The translations under genes were made by a program, and so were the position numbers. Below are positions 1-5,453 of a stretch of 5,453 nucleotides of DNA, one piece after another. Each line of letters opens with the position of its first letter. Positions within the stretch are counted from its first letter, which is position 1. Source of the DNA: Thermoflavifilum sp. (GTDB lineage Bacteria > Bacteroidota > Bacteroidia > Chitinophagales > Chitinophagaceae); contig JADGHY010000151.1 in NCBI GenBank assembly GCA_019683625.1, forward strand, positions 1-5,453, written 5' to 3'. Below the pieces are notes generated by a model. The model was given only the letters and a program-made list of their open reading frames with translations, was not told where the DNA came from and searched no databases.

Positions 1-270
1 CAGCAAAACATTACACAGTGGCCGATTGCATTGAGGAAAAATATTAAACAATATCTTTCACATCTCCATCAGCAAATAGATATTTCTGAAAAGCAAATGC
101 ATTGGTTTCATCCTGGTAACATGTTAAAAATAGGTTTCAGCATTACCTTGCATAAAGGCAAGCCCGTAAAATCGGCAGCAGAGCTGGAAAAAGACGATGA
201 GATGATCACCCGCTTTGCAGATGGAGAAGTCCAAAGTCACGTGCTTCGGGTACAACATTCACAGCTTTAA
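1..270 (+). CDS. xseA: Exodeoxyribonuclease VII large subunit, C-terminal end (partial)
   Basis: This is the last 89 codons of a gene whose reading frame is open to the left edge, so the TTG at 31 is an internal codon and not a start. The closing segment (about nt 127-246) has the typical XseA ending: a hydrophobic Gly-Phe-Ser-Ile-Thr strand, a Lys-Gly-Lys-Pro-Val turn, Ser-Ala-Ala-Glu-Leu, and then RFADGEVQSHV, which matches the conserved 'rFaDGev.a.V' terminal strand of the family. XseA is the catalytic subunit of exonuclease VII. It degrades single-stranded DNA from both ends to oligonucleotides in the cytoplasm, in repair and recombination, and needs several copies of XseB for proper activity. 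The catalytic core and the OB-fold DNA-binding domain lie outside the window. The downstream xseB, 12 bases after the TAA, supports the call strongly. Confidence 0.93.
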   Translation, partial: QQNITQWPIALRKNIKQYLSHLHQQIDISEKQMHWFHPGNMLKIGFSITLHKGKPVKSAAELEKDDEMITRFADGEVQSHVLRVQHSQL

Positions 271-282
271 ATCATCAGCATC

Positions 283-603
283 ATGCAAGAACAAATGAGT
301 TATACACAGGCATTTGAAGAGTTGCAAAAGATTGTGGGATTAATAGAAAGAGGAGAAATTACCATTGATGAACTTTCTGAACAGGTGAAAAGAGCAGCTT
401 TTCTAATTCGGATATGCCGGCAGAAATTAACCGAAACAGAGCAGGATATTGAAGATGTATTAAAAAGCATGGAAGAAGATAAAAAAATTCCATCTGATGA
501 GGCTCAAAAGCTTAGCGGAGATTCAAATGAAAACATAGCAGATGATGACGATAAAGATTCATCTGCTGAGGTAGATATTGCGGAAGATGACTTGCCTTTT
601 TAA
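283..603 (+). CDS. xseB: Exodeoxyribonuclease VII small subunit with SSB-like acidic C-terminus
   Basis: The protein has 106 residues. Residues 7-63 are the XseB helical hairpin: YTQAFEELQKIVGLIERGE, then an 'it.deLs..vkrA' turn, then a second helix with RICRQKLTETEQDIEDVL. XseB binds XseA to form exonuclease VII and restrains its otherwise harmful activity. Family members are usually about 60-85 residues, so this one is long. The extra length is a low-complexity acidic tail (about 64-106) with a DDDD run at 87-90 and the last five residues DDLPF. That ending copies the form of the SSB C-terminal tip (E. coli SSB ends DDDIPF); a role in protein docking is inference. Start: ATG 283 is 12 bases after the xseA stop; an ATG at 295 (Met5) is an alternative. 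Neither has a Shine-Dalgarno sequence. G+C is about 37% (counted over 301-600), lower than in the genes downstream. It is surely co-transcribed with xseA. Confidence 0.94.
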   Translation: MQEQMSYTQAFEELQKIVGLIERGEITIDELSEQVKRAAFLIRICRQKLTETEQDIEDVLKSMEEDKKIPSDEAQKLSGDSNENIADDDDKDSSAEVDIAEDDLPF

Positions 604-645
604 TCGAATGATGTGATTGGAAATCCCTATTCAACTGATCTCTGC

Positions 646-1785
646 ATGCATAAGCCCTTTAAAACGATTATGATTATCATCAACGATGATCAGTTCTTTT
701 GCTCTCATTTTATGCCCTTGTTTGCCCGTGTATTTGATGAGCAATCCTGCCGGGTATATGTGGTGAGCCGGAACAGTGGATACCGATCTGTCATTGAACA
801 AGCCGGGTTTTGTTTTATCCCCGTATCGGTAAGAAGAGGCATGGGAGATGTGTGGCATAACCTTTTGTTTTACCTGCAATTAATCAGGTTATATGCTGTT
901 TACCGGCCACAGGTTGTGTTGTTGATTTCGTTGAAGATTATTGTGTTTGGTTCAATGGCTGCATATTTTTTTCCGGCTTTGCGGGTGTTGAATTATTTCA
1001 GCGGATTAGGACATGTGTTTTTATTACCTGAAAGGCATTGGATGCGAAAGGCCATCCATCGCTTGCTTTGGCTAATAGGCAGGCGTAAACACAACTGGTA
1101 TTTGTTTGAAACTCCAGATGATCAGCAACTCATTCATCGCATCATCAACACTTCCCGGGATCATCATGTGGTGATGTGGGGTTTGGGAGTTCCTCTGGAG
1201 GAATTTTTCTTTACCTCCTTACCCGATCAGCAGCCTTTGGTGATATTATTTCCTGCCCGCATCATCAGCACCAAAGGGTTATTTGAGCTGCATGAATTAG
1301 CGCGCTGTTTTCAACAAGAGTGGCAGGGCAAGGTAAAATTTCTGCTGGCAGGCAAATTAGACCGTTACAATCCGGCTTATATTCATCCTACACAGCTGCA
1401 GGCATTGTTGATCCCTGGTTATGTGGAATGGTTAGGCTATGTGCAGGATATGGCAGCCTGTTATGCAAAAGCCGATATGGTGATTTTGCTTTCCTATCGG
1501 GAAGGTATTCCGCGGGTGCTCATGGAAGCCTGTGCTGCCGGGCGTCCTATCATTACTTTTGATGTGCCGGGTTGCAGAGAATGTGTAAAAGAAGGTGAAA
1601 ATGGTTTTTTGATTCCATTTGGCGATATCGCAGGTTTGCATGAGAAAATCAATGTGCTGATTACCCATCCCGAGCTAAGATTAGCCATGGGAAGGGCTTC
1701 CCGCCAGCTGGCTGAAGAAAGGTTTGATATCTTGCAATCGGCTGCCCGTTGGAGAACCTTACTGGATAAGCATATAGGCGGTTAA
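646..1785 (+). CDS. Glycosyltransferase, GT4 family (PglA/CapM-like), acceptor unknown
   Basis: This is a cytoplasmic or membrane-associated GT-B-fold enzyme that transfers a sugar from a nucleotide-sugar donor, most likely in surface polysaccharide or glycan assembly. From ATG 646 it has 379 residues. The N-terminal domain opens with a beta strand (IMIIIND) followed by FFCSH at 17-21, a form common in this group. NYFSGLGHVF at 116-125 resembles the mid-domain segment of PglA-like and O-antigen transferases. The C-terminal domain has R205 and K210 (FPARIISTKG), the usual pair that contacts the donor phosphates, and an EX7E motif with E286 and E294 (EGIPRVLME), then ACAAGRPII and GENGFLIPFGD. 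No transmembrane segment is certain, although residues about 70-112 are very hydrophobic. Start choice: the frame is also open from GTG 613, only 9 bases after xseB, but those 11 extra residues precede the first Rossmann strand and look unlike the family. The donor and acceptor cannot be told from the sequence. Confidence 0.86.
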   Translation: MHKPFKTIMIIINDDQFFCSHFMPLFARVFDEQSCRVYVVSRNSGYRSVIEQAGFCFIPVSVRRGMGDVWHNLLFYLQLIRLYAVYRPQVVLLISLKIIVFGSMAAYFFPALRVLNYFSGLGHVFLLPERHWMRKAIHRLLWLIGRRKHNWYLFETPDDQQLIHRIINTSRDHHVVMWGLGVPLEEFFFTSLPDQQPLVILFPARIISTKGLFELHELARCFQQEWQGKVKFLLAGKLDRYNPAYIHPTQLQALLIPGYVEWLGYVQDMAACYAKADMVILLSYREGIPRVLMEACAAGRPIITFDVPGCRECVKEGENGFLIPFGDIAGLHEKINVLITHPELRLAMGRASRQLAEERFDILQSAARWRTLLDKHIGG

Positions 1786-1843
1786 TCGTCCGGTTGCGGT
1801 TATTCCGAAAGATATATTAACTTACTGCATAAAGGCTTTTATC

Positions 1844-3847
1844 ATGGCAGAAGGAGATGTGCTCTGGCGGCCCACGGCAAACAGCTGGGAGGCCAGCCAT
1901 CTGGCAAAATATGTGCGATGGCTGGCCCGGGAAAAGCAATTATGCTTCCATGATTATGCGGCTTTGTGGCAATGGTCTATCCGCGAGATTCCGGCTTTCT
2001 GGAAATCGGTCTGGGAATATTTTGGCCTTCCCGAATTGGGCGATCAGGTGGAAGTGATGAGCAGGGATCCTATGCCCTACACGCGTTGGTTTAAGGGAGT
2101 AAAGATAAATTATGCTGCTCAGGTGTTTAAACAAGCCACCGACCAGCGCCCTGCCCTATGGTATGCTGCGGAAGATAAGCCCATTCAAGCCATTTCCTGG
2201 GAGGCCTTGCGGCGGCAAGTAGCAGGATTGCAGTATTTTTTTCACCAATTGAACTTACAAATCGGCGATCGGGTAGCAGCCTATTTACCCAATACTCCTG
2301 AGGCCACAATAGGCTGGCTTGCCACGGTGGGTATGGGAGCGATATGGAGCAGTTGTTCGCCCGATTTTGGTGCAGATGGTGTATTGGACCGTTTCAAACA
2401 AATCCAGCCCAAGATCTTGATAGCCACCGATGGCTATTCCTATTATGGAAAGCGCTATGATCGGTTGCAGCAGGTAAAGGCGATTTGCGATGCCCTGCCT
2501 TCCCTGCAGGGGTTGATTCTGGTTTCGCGTGTGCATGACGAAGCCAGCTGGCCCCGCCTACACAGCCAGCAGATAAGTTGGGAAGATGCGGTTGCTGGGG
2601 GGAGCCGGCGGACACCCGTGGCTGCACCCCTGCAATTGGTGGAAGTGGATTTTTCTCATCCCCTATGGATCCTTTATTCCTCGGGCACCACGGGTATTCC
2701 CAAAGCCATCACGCATGCTCATGGCGGGATGCTGCTGGAGCATCTGAAATATTTGGCCTTTCATAATGATGTGCATCCAGGCGAAAACTTTTTCTGGTAC
2801 ACCACCACCGGGTGGATGATGTGGAATTTTCTGCAGGCCTCGCTGCTCATGGGTGCCAGTGCCGTGCTGTACGATGGGCATCCGGCCTATCCCGATATTG
2901 GGGCCTTGTGGCGATTGGCAGAACAGGTGCCCATCCATCATTTTGGCACCAGTGCACCTTTTTTGATGAGTTGCCGGAAAGCAGGCTATCGGGCAGACGG
3001 CCTCAGGCTGTCAGCCCTGCGCAGCATCGGTTCCACGGGTTCCCCTTTGCCACCGGAAGGCTTTGAATACGTTTATCAGGCAATTAAGTCGGATGTCTGG
3101 CTTTGCTCCATGAGCGGGGGCACGGATATCTGTACGGCCTGGGTGGGAGGCTGCCCCTGGCGGCCGGTACGTTCGGGAGAAATCCAGTGCCGGTGTCTGG
3201 GTTGCAGCATGTTTGCCTACGACGAAGCCGGCAGGCCGCTGGAACATGATATCGGAGAAATGGTGGTGACGGCACCCATGCCTTGCATGCCTATTCGCTT
3301 TTGGAACGATCCGGATGATATCCGCTATCGGGAAAGCTATTTTCAGGTGTACCCGGGTGTATGGCGCCATGGGGATTGGATACGCATTACTGAGCACGAC
3401 GGGGTGATTATCTATGGCCGGTCCGATGCCACGCTAAATCGCCAGGGTGTGAGGATAGGCACGGCTGAAATTTACCGCGTGCTGGAGCGGATGCCGGAAA
3501 TCAAGGATAGCCTGATTGTGAACATTGAATTACCCGGCGGAAAAAGTTATATGCCCTTGTTTGTCGTGCTGGCGCCCGATACCGAGCTCCAGGAAGGTTT
3601 ACGGCAAAAAATCAGGGAGGCCTTGCGCAACAGTTGCTCGCCCCGCCACGTACCCGACGACATCCTGGCGGTGGAAGATATTCCTTATACCATCAGCGGG
3701 AAAAAGCTGGAGATGCCGGTTAAAAAACTATTCATGGGCATATCGCTTGAAAAAGTCGCACAACCCGGCGCCCTGCGCAATCCTGAGGTGTTGAAAGCTT
3801 TTGAGGCCTTAGCCCAGCAATGGCGAAAAAAATGGCAAAAGGAATAA
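1844..3847 (+). CDS. aacS: Acetoacetyl-CoA synthetase (acetoacetate--CoA ligase)
   Basis: This cytoplasmic enzyme activates acetoacetate with ATP to acetoacetyl-AMP and then to acetoacetyl-CoA, which feeds thiolysis or lipid and polyhydroxyalkanoate synthesis. Its 667 residues are close to the usual family length (about 650). It is an ANL-superfamily adenylating enzyme. The N-terminal acetyl-CoA-synthetase-type cap lies around residues 35-95. The phosphate-binding loop is SSGTTGIPK at 279-287. TTTGWMMWN at 320-328 is followed by GASAVLYDGHPAYP, which is characteristic of acetoacetyl-CoA and related short-chain acyl-CoA synthetases. The hinge is YGRSD at 524-528, followed by TLNRQGVRIGTAE. The C-terminal adenylation lysine lies in ISGKKLEMPVKK (K620), where AacS proteins have KKLE.PVKK in place of the acetyl-CoA synthetase form KIMRR. 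All core motifs are intact. An AAAGG at 1831-1835, 8 bases before the ATG, may serve as a ribosome binding site. No thiolase or CoA-transferase gene is adjacent. Confidence 0.95.
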   Translation: MAEGDVLWRPTANSWEASHLAKYVRWLAREKQLCFHDYAALWQWSIREIPAFWKSVWEYFGLPELGDQVEVMSRDPMPYTRWFKGVKINYAAQVFKQATDQRPALWYAAEDKPIQAISWEALRRQVAGLQYFFHQLNLQIGDRVAAYLPNTPEATIGWLATVGMGAIWSSCSPDFGADGVLDRFKQIQPKILIATDGYSYYGKRYDRLQQVKAICDALPSLQGLILVSRVHDEASWPRLHSQQISWEDAVAGGSRRTPVAAPLQLVEVDFSHPLWILYSSGTTGIPKAITHAHGGMLLEHLKYLAFHNDVHPGENFFWYTTTGWMMWNFLQASLLMGASAVLYDGHPAYPDIGALWRLAEQVPIHHFGTSAPFLMSCRKAGYRADGLRLSALRSIGSTGSPLPPEGFEYVYQAIKSDVWLCSMSGGTDICTAWVGGCPWRPVRSGEIQCRCLGCSMFAYDEAGRPLEHDIGEMVVTAPMPCMPIRFWNDPDDIRYRESYFQVYPGVWRHGDWIRITEHDGVIIYGRSDATLNRQGVRIGTAEIYRVLERMPEIKDSLIVNIELPGGKSYMPLFVVLAPDTELQEGLRQKIREALRNSCSPRHVPDDILAVEDIPYTISGKKLEMPVKKLFMGISLEKVAQPGALRNPEVLKAFEALAQQWRKKWQKE

Positions 3848-3868
3848 AACATCCATCCATCACAAGCT

Positions 3869-3901
3869 TTTGGGCAATACGCCTTTCATCCTGTATTTTT
3901 G
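3869..3901 (+). promoter_or_regulatory. Putative Bacteroidota-type promoter before the PIG-L gene
   Basis: TTTG at 3869-3872 and TATTTTTG at 3894-3901 match the -33 (TTTG) and -7 (TAnnTTTG) elements known for the main sigma factor of Bacteroidota. The spacer is 21 bases, inside the reported range. Transcription would be expected to start within a few bases of 3905, almost on the ATG at 3906, so the transcript would be leaderless or nearly so. The site lies in the 58-base gap after aacS. The T-rich sequence makes a chance match possible. Confidence 0.45.
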
Positions 3902-3905
3902 ATAC

Positions 3906-5453
3906 ATGATCTTTTCCGGTTATCGTTTTTCCCTTTTGCAGTTTTTTCCCTGGATAGGCATCTTTCTGGGTACTTGTTTTAGCCTTCCGGGATGGGCGCA
4001 GCGGCCTGCCGAATGGAATGCGGCACAAATCAGGCTGCATTTGCTGAAGTTAGGGGTGCTGGGCAAGGTGCTGTATGTGGCGGCACATCCCGACGATGAA
4101 AACACGCAGTTGCTGGCCTATCTGGCCAATGGCAGATTGTATGAGACGGCTTACTTATCCTGTACGCGAGGAGATGGCGGACAAAACCTCATTGGCGATG
4201 AACAAGGCGAAGAAATGGGCTTGATTCGTACCCAGGAATTGCTGGCGGCGAGGCGCATCGATGGAGCCCGCCAGTTTTTCACCCGGGCTAATGATTTTGG
4301 CTTTTCTAAATCGGCCGACGAAACCCTTCGCTTTTGGGGACACAAACGCATCCTGGGCGACGTGGTTTGGATCATCCGCAAATTTCAGCCCGATATCATC
4401 ATCTGCCGTTTTCCGGAAGACAGTCGTGCCGGACACGGCCAGCACTGGGCATCTGCAATCCTGGCCCATGAAGCCTTTCAGGCAGCAGCAGATCCCCACC
4501 AATTTCCCGAACAATTGCGATACGTACAACCCTGGCAGGCCAAACGCCTTTTATGGAATACCTATCGTTTTGGCGATGTCAATACTACCAGTGCGCAACA
4601 ATTTCATCTTGACGATGGAGGGTTTAATACGCTTCTGGGTGAAAGCTATGGAGAAATTGCTGCCGAAAGCCGGTCCATGCACAAAAGCCAGGGATTTGGC
4701 GTGCCCCGGAGCCGGGGCGTGCATGAAGAATATTTTGTACCCATAGCCGGAGATCCGCCGGTACATGATCTCATGGACGGGGTCGTTACTTCCTGGATGG
4801 CTGTGCCGGGTGGAACAGCTGTGCAGGAGCTGATTGACAGCCTGCAGAGACAATTTCGGGTGGATTCACCCGCACGCTCGGTTCCGGGCCTCATTCGCCT
4901 TTATCAAGCCATTACTCAAATGCCCGACAACCGCTGGAAATCCGAAAAACTGAAGGAGGTAAGCGAGCTCATTCAGCAATGTGCCGGTTTATACATGGAA
5001 GCTACGACCGATCAGCCTGCAGTGGCCCCAGGGCAGCATTTCCGCCTACGTGCCGAAATCATTAACCGATCCCAGCTGCCTGTGGAATTGGTAAGCATTG
5101 CCTACCCCGGCGATACCTCCATGTTGCATCGGCCGCTGGTGGCAGATCAAGATCAGGCATTCCAACAGGAAATCAGGGTGCCCGACACTATGCCCATTTC
5201 GCAACCTTACTGGTTAGCTCAATCCCATCCGATCGGCTACTATGAAGTGCAGGATCCGCGGATGATTGGCCGGCCCGAAAATCCGCCTGCGTTTACCCTC
5301 ACCTATACTGTAGCCATTGCTGGCCAGGATTTTAGCTATACCCTTCCGGTATTGTATAAGCATACCGACCCCGTCAAAGGGGAGCTATATGAGCCCTTTA
5401 TCGTAGCTCCGGCTGTGACGGTGAATGTGGAAAACAAGGTATATGTGTTTACC
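3906..5453 (+). CDS. Secreted PIG-L (LmbE-type) family deacetylase, C-terminus cut by window end
   Basis: The frame is open from ATG 3906 to the last base, giving 516 visible codons with no stop. A TGA at 3900-3902 lies in frame just upstream, so no earlier start exists. Residues 1-31 form a signal peptide: Arg7, a hydrophobic stretch to about 27, and probable cleavage after Ala31 (PGWA^Q), which indicates export. The PIG-L domain follows: AHPDDE at 60-65 (by analogy with MshB, H61 and D64 bind metal and D63 is the general base), TRGDGGQNLIG at 87-97, RTQELLAARRIDGA, and GHGQH at 176-180, which supplies the third metal ligand (H180). Members hydrolyse N-acetyl amides on sugar-type substrates with zinc; the substrate here is unknown. 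The part after about residue 290 is outside the core. Residues about 370-400 (VAPGQHFRLRAEIINRS) look like an Ig-like beta domain. Large Bacteroidota members exceed 800 residues, so several hundred are probably missing. Confidence 0.9.
   Translation, partial: MIFSGYRFSLLQFFPWIGIFLGTCFSLPGWAQRPAEWNAAQIRLHLLKLGVLGKVLYVAAHPDDENTQLLAYLANGRLYETAYLSCTRGDGGQNLIGDEQGEEMGLIRTQELLAARRIDGARQFFTRANDFGFSKSADETLRFWGHKRILGDVVWIIRKFQPDIIICRFPEDSRAGHGQHWASAILAHEAFQAAADPHQFPEQLRYVQPWQAKRLLWNTYRFGDVNTTSAQQFHLDDGGFNTLLGESYGEIAAESRSMHKSQGFGVPRSRGVHEEYFVPIAGDPPVHDLMDGVVTSWMAVPGGTAVQELIDSLQRQFRVDSPARSVPGLIRLYQAITQMPDNRWKSEKLKEVSELIQQCAGLYMEATTDQPAVAPGQHFRLRAEIINRSQLPVELVSIAYPGDTSMLHRPLVADQDQAFQQEIRVPDTMPISQPYWLAQSHPIGYYEVQDPRMIGRPENPPAFTLTYTVAIAGQDFSYTLPVLYKHTDPVKGELYEPFIVAPAVTVNVENKVYVFT

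Noticed and set aside
31..270. A short separate gene starting with TTG at 31.
   Set aside because: The same frame is open to base 1 and the product matches the C-terminal end of XseA, so this is the tail of a longer gene.
541..555. DDDDK in XseB, which resembles an enteropeptidase cleavage site.
   Set aside because: A chance consequence of an acidic tail in a cytoplasmic bacterial protein; no such protease is relevant here.
1786..1843. A possible promoter or terminator in the gap before aacS (TTG at 1794, TATATTAA at 1813).
   Set aside because: TATATTAA does not match TAnnTTTG, the spacing is short, and no stable hairpin followed by a T run is seen.
3011..3397. A 128-codon reading frame on the - strand inside aacS.
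   Set aside because: It lies wholly opposite a well-conserved coding region, and its product is rich in Arg, His and Pro with no recognisable domain; it is a shadow of G+C-rich codons.
3848..3868. Short repeated CATC units after the aacS stop.
   Set aside because: Only three 4-base units; too short to be a meaningful repeat, and no terminator hairpin is present.
4261..4746. A 161-codon + strand frame, with - strand frames at 4155-4529 and 4551-4853.
   Set aside because: All overlap the PIG-L reading frame, which carries the AHPDDE, TRGDGGQN and GHGQH motifs; the alternatives show no family features.

Overview
The window holds five protein genes, all on the + strand and tightly spaced. It looks like an ordinary chromosomal segment of a member of the Bacteroidota, plausibly a Chitinophagaceae-like organism. 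This placement is an inference from three things: the type of secreted PIG-L protein, weak or absent Shine-Dalgarno sequences, and one good match to the Bacteroidota promoter form TTTG-N(about 20)-TAnnTTTG. No RNA gene, mobile element, CRISPR array or phage gene was seen.

Layout: (1) 1-270, the C-terminal 89 codons of xseA (exonuclease VII large subunit), cut by the window edge. (2) 283-603, xseB (exonuclease VII small subunit), with a long acidic tail ending in DDLPF. (3) 646-1785 (possible earlier GTG at 613), a GT4-type glycosyltransferase of unknown acceptor. (4) 1844-3847, acetoacetyl-CoA synthetase, complete. (5) 3906-5453, a secreted PIG-L/LmbE-type deacetylase whose 516 visible codons run off the right edge. 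The longest stretches without a gene are two 58-base gaps, or three short gaps if the 42 bases before the chosen glycosyltransferase start are counted.

Functional reading: xseA and xseB form one enzyme (single-strand DNA exonuclease) and are surely co-transcribed. The glycosyltransferase follows closely and may share their transcript, but it has no functional link to them that can be seen. The acetoacetate ligase and the exported deacetylase are independent functions (ketone body or lipid carbon entry; amide hydrolysis on an exported or extracellular sugar-type substrate). A promoter match directly before the deacetylase suggests that it has its own transcription start.

The most interesting observation is that XseB ends in an acidic, flexible-looking tail terminating in Asp-Asp-Leu-Pro-Phe. 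This is the form of the C-terminal tip of bacterial single-strand DNA-binding protein (SSB), through which SSB docks its partner proteins. No undescribed multi-gene system is evident.
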